A stretch of 64,000 nt of DNA from Leifsonia sp. Root112D2 (GCF_001424905.1 NZ_LMCU01000002.1:186001-250000), one strand, 5' to 3'. Counted from the first letter of the stretch, positions 17,819 through 31,090 are shown. The notes: generated by a model not told the origin, from the letters alone. A program made the numbers and translations.

Positions 17819-18959
17819 CCGACTCCCCTGTCTGCGCTGCGCGAGAGCCTGCGTCGTCCGTGGTCACCGAATGCAAAATCACCGGCTCGGAAGCCGATTC
17901 GGAGCCGTGCGCCTCGTACTCCTCTTCCACGACGTCGATCGTCTCACCATGGTCCGCGCCGTCGGCCTCGCCGAGGACTATCTCGGCACGTTCGGCACGG
18001 TCACGCCAGGTCGCAGCCTCGTCGCGGCGGCCCAGTTCGTCGAGCACCTCCGCGTAGGCATAGAACAAGTCCGGGCTGTAGGAGAATGCGCGATCCGGAG
18101 TCAACTGGGGAATCTCGAGCTCGGTCAGCGCCGCCTCGGGCTGTTCGAGATCCAGACGCGCACCCGACATCGCTATCGCCAGCGAGACCTGCACGTCCAC
18201 CGGCAGCGTACCGCGATCCACTGAGCGGCCCACCTCGAGCGCTCGATCGGGCCGTCCCACACCCCGCTCGCTGTCGACCATCAGGGGAAGCTCGTTGTTC
18301 GAACCAGAGATGCGACGGTACGTGCGCAGCTCCCTGATGGCCAGCGCGAAGTCGCCGATGGCATAGGCGGTGATGGCCAACGTCTCGCGAACGATGGCGA
18401 TGCGTCCGGCTCGACGCTCGGCCGAGAGAGCGTGCTGGTGCGCCAGCGACGGATCGTCCTCGATCAGTCGCGCTGCCATCACCAGGTGGCGAGCCACCTC
18501 TTCGGCGTTCTCCTTACTCAACGTTTTCAGCTCGTTGCGGGCAACCTTGTCGAGATCGCGCGCCGTCACGTCCTCCGGAATTTCGGGGGCCTCGTGCCTC
18601 GGACGCACCGAGCGCAGCTCCCTGGCCAGCTTCTCTTCCTCGGTGAGGGCGCGTTCGGTCTCGCGCGCATCGCGATCGCCGCGTGCCGGCCGGCCCTCAC
18701 GGGTCCAGAGCCGTTTCTCGCCGCCTGATGGCGCCCCCCCACGACGACCAGCACCGCCGGATGCCCCACCTCGGCCCGCTCGGTCGCTGCCTGCACCGTC
18801 GCGCTTCTTCTCCCACGGCTTGCCGCCGGATGCGCTCCGTGCCGCCCCGCCGCGCTGGCCGTCTCGTGCGGGTCCCTGGGCGCGATCGCCGCGCTTGTCT
18901 CGGTCGCGCCGGTCGCGGTCCCGCGGAGTGCCGCTCCCACCAGATGATGAATCGCTCAC
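17793..18959 (-). CDS. TPR-like protein with Arg/Gly-rich N-terminal region
   Basis: The 388-residue protein starts at GTG 18959 with AAGGAG upstream. Residues 1-110 are strongly basic and low in complexity (many RD, RGG and GG groups), predicted disordered. Residues about 120-330 form helical repeats (ALSAERRAGRIAIVRETLAI, YAYAEVLDELGRRDEAATW) of TPR type. It is positioned like M. tuberculosis Rv1691. It begins 37 bases after the rrn terminator stem and I see no separate promoter. The role may involve RNA or ribosomes, judging by the basic tail and the tlyA context, but this is inference. Confidence 0.75.
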   Translation of the reverse strand: MSDSSSGGSGTPRDRDRRDRDKRGDRAQGPARDGQRGGAARSASGGKPWEKKRDGAGSDRAGRGGASGGAGRRGGAPSGGEKRLWTREGRPARGDRDARETERALTEEEKLARELRSVRPRHEAPEIPEDVTARDLDKVARNELKTLSKENAEEVARHLVMAARLIEDDPSLAHQHALSAERRAGRIAIVRETLAITAYAIGDFALAIRELRTYRRISGSNNELPLMVDSERGVGRPDRALEVGRSVDRGTLPVDVQVSLAIAMSGARLDLEQPEAALTELEIPQLTPDRAFSYSPDLFYAYAEVLDELGRRDEAATWRDRAERAEIVLGEADGADHGETIDVVEEEYEAHGSESASEPVILHSVTTDDAGSRAAQTGESDAAAAQEG

Positions 18960-18993
18960 GCGTGCTCTCCTTAAAAGAGAAGTGACTTAACGC

Positions 18994-19022
18994 AAAATGG
19001 CCACCCATTGCTGGGTGGCCAT
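18994..19022 (-). terminator. Intrinsic terminator of the rrn operon
   Basis: On the minus strand an 11-bp perfect stem, ATGGCCACCCA / TGGGTGGCCAT, with GCAA tetraloop is followed by TTTT. It starts 12 bases after the 5S rRNA 3' end. Confidence 0.93.
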
Positions 19023-19033
19023 CTTACAAAGAA

Positions 19034-19151
19034 GTCCGGCGGTGTCCTACTCTCCCACAGGGTCCCCCCTGCAGTACCATCGGCGCAGAGAGTCTTAGCT
19101 TCCGGGTTCGGAATGTAACCGGGCGTTTCCCTCTCGCTATGGCCGCCGAAA
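19034..19151 (-). rRNA. rrf: 5S ribosomal RNA
   Basis: The minus strand begins near GTTTCGGCGGCCATAGCG and ends near ACACCGCCGGACTT. The two ends pair to form helix I, and the internal CCGAACCCGGAAGCTAAG is the conserved 5S loop region. The ends are accurate to a few bases. It is the last gene of the rrn operon. Confidence 0.95.
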
Positions 19152-19207
19152 CACTATTGATGTATCAAAGTGAATCGAACAATCATTTCTGATTGGTCGG
19201 CTCTCGA

Positions 19208-19244
19208 CCGTACATCGAGAACCACATAGTGGACGCGTAGCATC
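19208..19244 (-). other. 3' half of the 23S rRNA processing stem
   Basis: This 37-base segment in the 23S-5S spacer is complementary, with a few mismatches, to 22508-22543 just upstream of 23S. In the precursor the two would form a long helix enclosing 23S, the usual RNase III substrate. Complementarity is seen directly; processing is inferred. Confidence 0.75.
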
Positions 19245-19261
19245 TTCAATTCAAAAACATG

Positions 19262-22374
<3,113 letters not shown>

Positions 22375-22507
22375 TGAAATCACATGAGTTTGAATCGATT
22401 AAGGCTCCGAATAAATTCGGAGCAGAAATTGACCAATGATCTACCAACACACCCCTAAGGGCATGTTGTTTGATCTTTGTGATCCAGAGTCGAAACTCTG
22501 AATCTAA

Positions 22508-22543
22508 GATGCTCGCGTCCACTGTGTAGTTCTCAAAGTACGG
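22508..22543 (-). other. 5' half of the 23S rRNA processing stem with boxA-like motif
   Basis: The minus-strand sequence CCGTACTTTGAGAACTACAC continues to GCGAGCATC. It pairs with 19208-19244 downstream of 23S. The TTTGAGAACT core also resembles the boxA-like antitermination element of actinobacterial rrn leaders. Confidence 0.75.
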
Positions 22544-22624
22544 GCGGTACCTTTCCTGCCGGCCATCATGCCGGACACGAAAAGGTCCAGAGGTCCGTTC
22601 CCATCCATGCGGATGAGGTCCGGT

Positions 22625-22646
22625 CCCTCAGGACCCAACAGCGTGC
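22625..22646 (-). other. 3' half of the 16S rRNA processing stem
   Basis: The minus strand GCACGCTGTTGGGTCCTGAGG is complementary, with a few mismatches, to the leader segment at 24559-24580. Pairing would enclose the 16S precursor for RNase III processing. Confidence 0.7.
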
Positions 22647-22828
22647 AAAGACCAGGCTTCCGGCCGGCTTCCGTTCCTATTCCCGAAGGAATGTACTGAG
22701 AAGACGACGTTCGTCCTGGTCACAATGTCAATGTTCCACCCATGAGCTAACCACCGCAGGACATGTGCCTGCGAAGTGGCTCTGGAAACCGTATGAGCGC
22801 TGTATACAGACGCTCGGTTCCAAATGCT

Positions 22829-24358
<1,530 letters not shown>

Positions 24359-24558
24359 AAATGTTTGATTGCACGGTATCCGTCGAAACGGATGCCGGCA
24401 CATCTAGTGTGTCAAGCCACCGGAATAGGCGGACAAGACACAAGTTTGAAACTGACAGAACAAATCATTACTGACTTGCTTTGTTGTTTAAATGTTTTCC
24501 AAAGGAATCTCCACATCCAGCCGAGGCTGAATGCCGAGGTTTTTGGCATTTGACATTG

Positions 24559-24580
24559 TGCACGCTGTTGAGTTCTCAAG
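24559..24580 (-). promoter_or_regulatory. rrn leader boxA-like element and 5' half of the 16S processing stem
   Basis: The minus strand CTTGAGAACTCAACAGCGTG is the actinobacterial boxA-like leader sequence. It pairs with 22625-22646 in the spacer. It lies about 200 bases upstream of mature 16S. Confidence 0.75.
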
Positions 24581-24635
24581 GATCGGACGCTCCCAATTTT
24601 CAGCCTCTCGGCCTGCTCTTTGGGGCAACTTCTCT

Positions 24636-24663
24636 ACCTTACCACTCTCATTTGCCCTGTCAA
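24636..24663 (-). promoter_or_regulatory. rrn promoter, proximal
   Basis: The minus strand has TTGACA (24663-24658), a 16-bp spacer and TAAGGT (24641-24636). The -35 is perfect and the -10 fair. Transcription would start near 24629, giving a leader of about 270 bases before 16S. Confidence 0.75.
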
Positions 24664-24757
24664 ATCGGCCGTTTCGGGCGGTTTCGGCGGTCCGTATTCG
24701 GACACAGCGTCTCGCACGATTCGAGCCTGTTAGACATGCTCAGTGAGTGGGTTTTCC

Positions 24758-24786
24758 ATCCTAGGCGCTGTAAACAACTCCTACAA
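24758..24786 (-). promoter_or_regulatory. rrn promoter, distal candidate
   Basis: The minus strand has TTGTAG (24786-24781), a 17-bp spacer and TAGGAT (24763-24758). It is weaker than the proximal promoter. Multiple tandem promoters are common for rrn operons, but this one rests on motif match alone. Confidence 0.45.
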
Positions 24787-24936
24787 GAGGAGGTTTTTAC
24801 GGCGGCGGATGTGTCCCTCTTGAAGCCGGGAAGCTCTGAGGCTTTCCCGCACCTTTGGGGTGACAAGTAAGTACTTTACGCAGCCGGAGGTGGCGGTGCA
24901 AATCACGCTCGCATCCCGGGCGTGTCGCACAGATGG

Positions 24937-26238
24937 CTATTGGATGAACACCCCGGCCAGAGTCTTTTTTCCGCGCCGCAACACCGCCATTCCACTCGGC
25001 AGCGCGGCATCCGCGACCGCTGCAGTGCCATCCTCGACCTTCACGTTGTTGAGGTAGACGCCCCCCTGGGCGACGGCACGCCTGGCCTCTCCGAGACTCG
25101 TCGTGAGCCCCGTGTCGACCAACAACTCCACGATTGTTGCCGAGGGCGAGGTCGTGGTGTTCGGCAGCTCACGCAGCGCGGCCTCGAGTGTCGCCGCATC
25201 GAGCTCGACGAGATCGCCCTGGCCGAAGAGCGCCCGGGTGGCCGCGATGGCCGCATCCGTCGCATCCGTGCCGTGCACCAGACTCGTGATCTCGTACGCA
25301 AGATGCCGCTGTGCCTCTCGCTTGAACGGCTCTCGTTGCACGGCCTCCGCCAAGCGTTCGATCTCTGAACGGTCAAGGAAGGTGAAGACCTTGAGCCTGC
25401 TGACGATGTCGGCGTCGTCGGTGTTGATCCAGAACTGGTAGAAGGCGTACGGGCTGGTCAGTGCGGGATCGAGCCAGATGGCCGTGCCCTCGCTCTTGCT
25501 GAATTTGGTGCCATCTGCCTTCGTGAGCAGCGGACTGCCGAGAGCGTGCACACTCACGGATTCGGCCCTGCGCACGAGATCGGTGCCGCTGGTGAGATTG
25601 CCCCACTGGTCACTGCCACCGATCTGCAGCACGCAGCCGTACTGCCTGTAGAGCTCGAGATAGTCGAGACCCTGCAGTATCTGGTAGCTGAACTCGGTGT
25701 AGCTGATGCCGGCATCCGAATTGAGCCGGGCACTGACCGCGTCTTTCTTCAACATGGTGCCGACACGGTAGTGCTTGCCGATGTCGCGCAAAAAGTCGAT
25801 GGCGCTCAGGGGTGCCGTCCAGTCCAGGTTATTGACGAGCACCGCCGCATTGTCGCCATCGACGCTGAGGTAGTGCGAGACCTGGGCCTGCAGTCCGGTC
25901 ACCCAGGCCGCGACCACATCCTTCTCGTTGAGGGTGCGCTCAGAGGTCGGCCTCGGATCGCCGATCAGGCCGGTCGAGCCGCCGACGAGCCCGAGCGGAC
26001 GGTGGCCCGCCAGTTGCAGGCGGCGCATGATAATGAGCTGCACCAGATGACCGAGGTGCAGGCTTGGCGCCGTGGGATCGAAACCGCAGTAGTACGTGAT
26101 CTGCGGCCCGGAGAGTGCCTCCTTGAGCGCCTCCGCGTCTGTGGACAGCTGCACATGGCCACGCCAGAGCAGTTCCTCCCAGACATCGTCGAAGGAATCG
26201 TCATTGGTTTGGGCTGCAAGGATCAACGCGTCGGACAC
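24937..26238 (-). CDS. tyrS: Tyrosyl-tRNA synthetase
   Basis: Class I aminoacyl-tRNA synthetase charging tRNA-Tyr. The 433 residues contain the HIGH-like HLGH in APSLHLGHLVQL, the KMSKS-like KFSKS in ADGTKFSKSEG, the tyrosine pocket GGSDQWGNLTSG, and a C-terminal S4 domain from about residue 360. The start is GTG 26238. It lies directly upstream of the rrn operon and divergent from the SatD-like gene; in M. tuberculosis tyrS also adjoins mpg. Confidence 0.97.
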   Translation of the reverse strand: MSDALILAAQTNDDSFDDVWEELLWRGHVQLSTDAEALKEALSGPQITYYCGFDPTAPSLHLGHLVQLIIMRRLQLAGHRPLGLVGGSTGLIGDPRPTSERTLNEKDVVAAWVTGLQAQVSHYLSVDGDNAAVLVNNLDWTAPLSAIDFLRDIGKHYRVGTMLKKDAVSARLNSDAGISYTEFSYQILQGLDYLELYRQYGCVLQIGGSDQWGNLTSGTDLVRRAESVSVHALGSPLLTKADGTKFSKSEGTAIWLDPALTSPYAFYQFWINTDDADIVSRLKVFTFLDRSEIERLAEAVQREPFKREAQRHLAYEITSLVHGTDATDAAIAATRALFGQGDLVELDAATLEAALRELPNTTTSPSATIVELLVDTGLTTSLGEARRAVAQGGVYLNNVKVEDGTAAVADAALPSGMAVLRRGKKTLAGVFIQ

Positions 26239-26325
26239 GAGAGTTACAGTATCAGCGCGACGGCAGGCATCCGCGTCGACACCGATGTTGCTTGTATCCT
26301 TTATTCTTGATAAATTAGGTTATTA

Positions 26326-26335
26326 GCATTAATGC
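26326..26335. promoter_or_regulatory. AT-rich divergent promoter region with palindrome GCATTAATGC
   Basis: The 154-bp gap between tyrS and the SatD-like gene contains an AT-rich block at about 26288-26335, unusual for this GC-rich window. It ends in the perfect 10-bp palindrome GCATTAATGC about 58 bases before the plus-strand start. It may be an operator or promoter for the plus-strand pair; there is no proof. Confidence 0.4.
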
Positions 26336-26392
26336 GTAGATGATTCTGCGATCAGGCGATATTCGCGGGTAGGCGCGAGTGAGGAGCACGAC

Positions 26393-27049
26393 ATGTTCGT
26401 CATCACGGCCGATCAGATCGACAGCCGGAGCCGGGCCGACATCGTCGGAACGACCCTTCACCGGCTCAATCGCGAGCACGACGGGCATCTTGCCCTTCCT
26501 GTCGACCGCAACGCGGGAGACGAACTGCAGGTGATGACCACTGAGGCCTCAACGACGTTGGCGATAGTGCTCGACCTGACTCGCAGCGCCCAGTGGAGCG
26601 TCGGCATCGGCTGCGGCGCCGTGCGCCTGCCGTTGCCCGCCGCAACACGGGAAGGAAGCGGCCCGGCCTTCTTCGCAGCGCGCGACGCCGTGACGCGAGC
26701 CAAGAAGCAGGCCACACGCTTCGCCGTCGAGACGGCCGTCGCTGACGATCGCGCAGCGAAATCCGAAACGACGCCCGAATGGCCGGGCGCCGCCGACGCG
26801 GAGGGACTGCTGAACCTGCTGCTGCTACTACGAGGACGACGCTCCGATGCCGGGTGGGAGCTCTACGACCTGGTCGTGACGGGCATGCAGCAGAACGAGG
26901 CGGCGGAACGGATAGGAATATCAGCGCCCGCGGCCAACTCAAGGGCACGAGCGGCCGGCCTCAAAACCGAGTTCGCCTCCATAGGCCCCCTGACTAGGCT
27001 GTTGGAGAATCTCGATCGAGTCGCCACAGGAATGGACGAAAACCGATGA
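26393..27049 (+). CDS. SatD-like protein with C-terminal helix-turn-helix
   Basis: The 218-residue protein begins MFVITADQIDSRSRAD, a start that resembles SatD-family proteins as I remember them. The middle region is uncharacterised. The C-terminus has an HTH-like segment, MQQNEAAERIGISAPAANSRARAAG. SD-like GAGGAGC lies upstream of the ATG. It overlaps the next membrane-protein gene by four bases (ATGA). The pair could be a sensor/regulator plus membrane partner. Family assignment is tentative and no function is claimed. Confidence 0.6.
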   Translation: MFVITADQIDSRSRADIVGTTLHRLNREHDGHLALPVDRNAGDELQVMTTEASTTLAIVLDLTRSAQWSVGIGCGAVRLPLPAATREGSGPAFFAARDAVTRAKKQATRFAVETAVADDRAAKSETTPEWPGAADAEGLLNLLLLLRGRRSDAGWELYDLVVTGMQQNEAAERIGISAPAANSRARAAGLKTEFASIGPLTRLLENLDRVATGMDENR

Positions 27050-27657
27050 CGCCGCACGTGCCATATCCCCCGCTGTTTGTGTTTGCCATGATCGGCCCCA
27101 TCGTCTATTGGGCCATCGTGCTCATTCTGGTTCTGGCGAGCGTGTGTAGCATTGCCTTCACGCTGCGGCGCCCCCGACGGGTCTTCGTCTACGTGGCGGC
27201 CGGCACACTGGCCGCAGCGGTGGCCATGGCCGCCTTCCCCTCGCCTCAGGCTCCCACCATCGTTGGTGCGCTGCTCGGAATCGCCTGCCTGGTGCTCGCC
27301 GTTGCGGGCGGTGGCCCAGCCGTGCAACTCGTGCTGGCCCTGGCCTCGCGCGGAAGCGTGGCAGGCGAACACGGCGGCATCGTCGTGCCCGGTTCCGATT
27401 CCGCATCGTCGCCGGGCGCGCCCCACGAGGTGCTGCGCGGTGGAACCACCATCGGACTGCTGGAGAGACTCGCGACCGCCGGCGCCATCATGGCCGGCTT
27501 CCCCAGCGCCATAGCGGTGCTGGTCGCCATCAAGGGCGTCGGGCGATTCAGCGAACTGGATGCGGCCGAAGCCCGTGAGCGCTTCATTATCGGCACCCTC
27601 GTGAGCCTGATCTGGGCGTGCGCCTGCGCGGCGGTGTTCCACCTCGCGATCCGCTGA
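27046..27657 (+). CDS. Membrane protein partner of the SatD-like gene
   Basis: The 203 residues contain about five hydrophobic segments: near 10-35 (IGPIVYWAIVLILVLASVCS), 45-63, 70-95, 140-165 and 180-203. A hydrophilic Gly/Ser-rich loop near 105-130 lies between the third and fourth. No catalytic motif is visible. Translational overlap with the upstream gene indicates a two-gene operon. I do not recognise the family with certainty; the function is unknown. Confidence 0.75.
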   Translation: MTPHVPYPPLFVFAMIGPIVYWAIVLILVLASVCSIAFTLRRPRRVFVYVAAGTLAAAVAMAAFPSPQAPTIVGALLGIACLVLAVAGGGPAVQLVLALASRGSVAGEHGGIVVPGSDSASSPGAPHEVLRGGTTIGLLERLATAGAIMAGFPSAIAVLVAIKGVGRFSELDAAEARERFIIGTLVSLIWACACAAVFHLAIR

Positions 27658-27673
27658 CGCGCGTCGGCACAGG

Positions 27674-28303
27674 TCAGGGAGCGCGGCGCTTGCCCACGTG
27701 CCGCTTGTACGGTGAGACAGTCGCATCTCCGGGCATCCAATATCGCCACGGAAACTCGTCTCCGCCGCCCGGCATGCTCAGCCCCGTACGCGGACCCGCG
27801 CTGAACGCCACCTGATCGGTGAGGATGCTCAGGGTGAACGGCGGCGCCAGCAGATCCGCTCCGTTCTGGGCGAGCACGATTCCCAAGGAGACCACCAGGT
27901 TCGCGGGCCCTCGCGCAAGCCGCGCATCCGCGACGTGCCTCCCGCGACGGTCTCGGGCGAGTTCGACGCCCTCCACTATCTCGCCGGCGCGCAGAAGGAC
28001 CCCGGAGGCGATCCCCTCGGGCGAGCACGCCACGTTGGCACAGGTGTGCATCCCGTAGGTGAAATAGGCGTAGAGATGCGCGGCTTCGCCGAACATGGTC
28101 GCGTTGCGATTGGTCTTTCCGCGATGCGCGTGCGACCCGGGATCGGTGCCATCGCCCATATAGGCCTCGACCTCGGTAAGCCGGATGCTGACGCGTCCAC
28201 GCTCAGTGTCGTGACTGAGTATCGCCCCGAGCAGGCGCGGCGCCACCTGCGTGGCGGATGCCTCGAAGAAGCTTCGCTGTGGAACGAACGATTCGAGGCT
28301 CAC
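27674..28303 (-). CDS. mpg: DNA-3-methyladenine glycosylase (AAG/Mpg family)
   Basis: Excises alkylated purines from DNA. The 209 residues show the AAG motifs APRLLGAILSH, RLTEVEAYMGDGTDPGSHAH, and MFGEAAHLYAYFTYGMHTCA, with the YxYxxYGMH signature. The catalytic Glu is in TEVEAY. The GTG start at 28303 overlaps the argH stop by four bases, so it may be co-transcribed with the arg genes. It stands next to the tyrS region as in M. tuberculosis (Rv1688). Confidence 0.93.
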   Translation of the reverse strand: MSLESFVPQRSFFEASATQVAPRLLGAILSHDTERGRVSIRLTEVEAYMGDGTDPGSHAHRGKTNRNATMFGEAAHLYAYFTYGMHTCANVACSPEGIASGVLLRAGEIVEGVELARDRRGRHVADARLARGPANLVVSLGIVLAQNGADLLAPPFTLSILTDQVAFSAGPRTGLSMPGGGDEFPWRYWMPGDATVSPYKRHVGKRRAP

Positions 28304-29766
28304 GGCCGGGCGGCCGACAACTCAATCGCCAGCTCGCGCACTCGTTCGGTCAGTGCTGTACGCTGCTCGGCGACGCGGGCCGGCGCGGTTCCGCCGACGC
28401 CGTCCCTGCTTGCGACGGAACCCTCCACCGTGAGCACGGAGCGGGCATCCGGGGTCAGGAGAGGCGAGACGGCCGCAAGGTCTTCGTCGGTGAGCGCGTC
28501 GAGTTCGACCCCCCGCCGCTCGGCCGCCTTGACGAGCTCCCCGGTGATCTCGTGGGCGTCGCGGAACGGAACCCGCTGCTTGACAAGCCATTCGGCGACA
28601 TCCGTTGCCAACGAAAAGCCCTGGGGAGCCAGCTCGGCCATGCGCTCGGTGTGAAAACGCAGCGTTGCCACCATGCCGGTGAAGGCGGGCAGCAGCACCT
28701 CAAGAGTGTTCACCGAGTCGAAAACAGGTTCTTTGTCCTCCTGCAGGTCACGGTTGTATGCCAGTGGCAAGCCCTTGAGCGTCGCGAGCAGACCGGCGAG
28801 ATTGCCGATGAGACGACCGGTCTTGCCGCGCGCGAGCTCGGCGATATCCGGATTCTTCTTCTGCGGCATGATCGAGGAACCCGTGGAATAACCGTCGTCG
28901 AGAGTGACGAATCCGAATTCGCGGGTGTTCCAGAGCACTATCTCCTCGGCGAACCGGGAGAGATCGACCCCGATCTGCGCGGCGATGAACGCGAACTCCG
29001 CCACCAGGTCACGACTGGCGGTGCCGTCGATGGAATTTTCGACACTGCGGGCGAAGCCGAGATCGTGCGCGACGGCTGCGGCATCCAGCCCCAGCGTGCT
29101 GCCGGCGAGGGCGCCCGAACCGTACGGCGAGACGTTGGCACGCCTGCCCCAATCGACGAAGCGCTCGATGTCACGCACGAGCGGCCAGCAGTGCGCAAGG
29201 AGGTGGTGCGAGAGCATCACGGGCTGCGCGTGCTGCAGGTGCGTGCGACCCGGCATGACAGCGCCGTGGTGGGCCTCGGCCTGCGCGGCGATGGCATCGA
29301 TGAGCTTGACGAGCTGATCGGCGAGTACACCGGCATGGTCGCGCAGATACATCCGCACGAGCGTGGCTATCTGATCGTTGCGACTTCGACCCGCTCGCAG
29401 CTTGCCGCCGAGTTCGGGGCCGGCACGGTCGATGAGACCGCGCTCGAGCGCACCGTGCACGTCTTCGTCACTTTCGGCGGCGACGAAGGCGCCGGATGCG
29501 ACATCCGCGGCAAGCGCGTCGAGCGCCGCCAGCATGCCGCTCAGCTCATCCGCCGAGAGATAGCCGGCCGCCGAAAGCGCACGAGCGTGTGCACGCGAGC
29601 CCGCAATGTCGTACGCGGCAAGCTGCCAGTCGAACTGTGTCGACCTGCTCAGCGCCACAAGTTCGGGCGAGGGGCCGCCGGCGAAGCGGCCGCCCCACAG
29701 GGCGCCCGCCTCGCCGGCACGATTCTCCGGGCTCTCTGAGGATTGGCTCGTCGCGTCTGCGGTCAC
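28300..29766 (-). CDS. argH: Argininosuccinate lyase
   Basis: Last step of arginine synthesis, splitting argininosuccinate into arginine and fumarate. The 488 residues include the fumarase-superfamily signature GSSIMPQKKNPDIAEL and the N-terminal LWGGRFAGGPS. The GTG at 29766 has GGGGGAG six bases upstream; the longer open frame into argG is spurious. It lies 37 bases after argG and overlaps mpg by four. Confidence 0.97.
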   Translation of the reverse strand: MTADATSQSSESPENRAGEAGALWGGRFAGGPSPELVALSRSTQFDWQLAAYDIAGSRAHARALSAAGYLSADELSGMLAALDALAADVASGAFVAAESDEDVHGALERGLIDRAGPELGGKLRAGRSRNDQIATLVRMYLRDHAGVLADQLVKLIDAIAAQAEAHHGAVMPGRTHLQHAQPVMLSHHLLAHCWPLVRDIERFVDWGRRANVSPYGSGALAGSTLGLDAAAVAHDLGFARSVENSIDGTASRDLVAEFAFIAAQIGVDLSRFAEEIVLWNTREFGFVTLDDGYSTGSSIMPQKKNPDIAELARGKTGRLIGNLAGLLATLKGLPLAYNRDLQEDKEPVFDSVNTLEVLLPAFTGMVATLRFHTERMAELAPQGFSLATDVAEWLVKQRVPFRDAHEITGELVKAAERRGVELDALTDEDLAAVSPLLTPDARSVLTVEGSVASRDGVGGTAPARVAEQRTALTERVRELAIELSAARP

Positions 29767-29803
29767 AGCGCACTCCCCCGGCTCGCCGACATGCGGGCAT
29801 CGC

Positions 29804-31003
29804 TCATTTGGCGCCCAGGTCGCGCCGTGCGGAGATCTTGCTCGGCAGGGACCACAACTCGATGAAGCCCTTCGCCAGCGACTGGTCAAAGCTGTCGCCG
29901 GTGTCGTAGGTGGCCAGGTTGAAGTCGTACAGGCTTTCGCCGCTGCGGCGGCCGGTGACCACCGCGGTACCGGCGTGCAGCTTGAGGCGGATGTCGCCCG
30001 TGACGTGCTTCTGGGTCTCGTCGATGAACACATCGAGTGCGCGCTTGAGCCCGGAGAACCAGAGACCGTCGTAAACGAGTTCGGCCCATTTGGACTCCAC
30101 CCCGCGCTTATAGCGGGCGACGTCACGCTCGACAGTCATGTTCTCGAGTTCCTCGTGCGCGGCGATCAGGGCGATGCCTGCCGGAGCCTCGTAGACCTCG
30201 CGGCTCTTGATGCCCACCAGGCGATCCTCGACGATGTCGATGCGCCCGACACCCTGGTCTCCGGCAAGGGTGTTCATGAGTTGCACAACCTGGAGCGGGG
30301 TCACGGCCTTGCCATCGATCGCGACCGGCACGCCTTCGGAGAAGGAGATCGTCACCTCGGTGGGCTCGCGCGGAATCGACGGATCCTGCGTGTAGGTGTA
30401 AAGATCCTCGATCGGGGCATTCCACGGGTCTTCCAGGAAGCCGGTCTCGACGGCGCGGCCCCAGACGTTCTGGTCGATCGAATACGGGCTCTTCTTGGAC
30501 TGCACTATCGGCAGGTTGTTTTCGGCCGCGTACACGATGGCCTTGTCGCGGGTGAGTGCGAAGTCACGCACGGGGGCGAGCGAAGTCAGTTCGGGGGCGA
30601 GAGCCGCCACGGCTGCCTCGAAACGCACCTGGTCATTGCCCTTGCCCGTGCACCCATGTGCCACGCTGTCGGCTCCGAGCTGCTTGGCCGTGGCCGCCAG
30701 ATACTTGGCGATGAGCGGGCGGGAGATGGCCGAGACCAGCGGATAGCGCTTCTGGTAGAGAGCATTGGCCTTGAGCGCGGGCACGATGTAGTCGTCGGCG
30801 AATTCATCCTTCGCATCGACGACGATGGACTCAACCGCGCCGCAGTCCAGCGCTCGCTGACGAATGGCATCCATATCTTCGCCGCCCTGGCCGACGTCGA
30901 CGGCGAGGGCGACGACCTCCTTGCCCGTCGCATCCTTCAGCCAGCCGATGCCGACCGAGGTGTCGAGTCCGCCCGAGTATGCGAGGACTACGCGTTCCGC
31001 CAT
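29804..31003 (-). CDS. argG: Argininosuccinate synthase
   Basis: Condenses citrulline and aspartate with ATP. The 399 residues start with VVLAYSGGLDTSVGIGWL (PP-loop) and contain GCTGKGNDQVRFE and SPYSIDQNVWGRA, diagnostic of type I ArgG. The ATG at 31003 is preceded by AAGGAGC. No argR gene lies between it and argF, unlike M. tuberculosis. Confidence 0.98.
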   Translation of the reverse strand: MAERVVLAYSGGLDTSVGIGWLKDATGKEVVALAVDVGQGGEDMDAIRQRALDCGAVESIVVDAKDEFADDYIVPALKANALYQKRYPLVSAISRPLIAKYLAATAKQLGADSVAHGCTGKGNDQVRFEAAVAALAPELTSLAPVRDFALTRDKAIVYAAENNLPIVQSKKSPYSIDQNVWGRAVETGFLEDPWNAPIEDLYTYTQDPSIPREPTEVTISFSEGVPVAIDGKAVTPLQVVQLMNTLAGDQGVGRIDIVEDRLVGIKSREVYEAPAGIALIAAHEELENMTVERDVARYKRGVESKWAELVYDGLWFSGLKRALDVFIDETQKHVTGDIRLKLHAGTAVVTGRRSGESLYDFNLATYDTGDSFDQSLAKGFIELWSLPSKISARRDLGAK

Positions 31004-31048
31004 GGTGCTCCTTAGGTGTGTGTTCTGTTCAAGTGTATTTGTGGTGTG

Positions 31049-31090
31049 GGTCTCGATACGCGTAGCTTGGCGAGCTACTCGACCACCGGG
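31049..31090. repeat. Dispersed palindromic repeat copy at the argF 3' end
   Basis: It begins GGTCTCGATACGCGTAGC and ends CTACTCGACCACCGGG. The internal GTAGCTTGGCGAGCTAC region forms a short hairpin. It supplies the last argF codons P-V-V-E and the stop codon, exactly as the copy at 1936-1980 does for cmk. It occupies most of the argF-argG gap. Confidence 0.8.

Larger units (their letters stand above)
24359..24936 (-). other. Gene-free region between tyrS and 16S: rrn leader and promoters
   Basis: No coding frame is supported here. From right to left it holds a short imperfect hairpin after tyrS (GGGAAAGC / GCTTCCC, 24826-24850), two candidate rrn promoters, the boxA-like element, and an AT-richer leader ending at 16S. 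No T-rich terminator for tyrS is convincing, so some read-through from tyrS into rrn is possible. Confidence 0.7.

Noticed and set aside
24826..24850. Hairpin after tyrS as an intrinsic terminator
   Set aside because: The stem is imperfect and there is no T tract; it is kept only as a note in the leader region.
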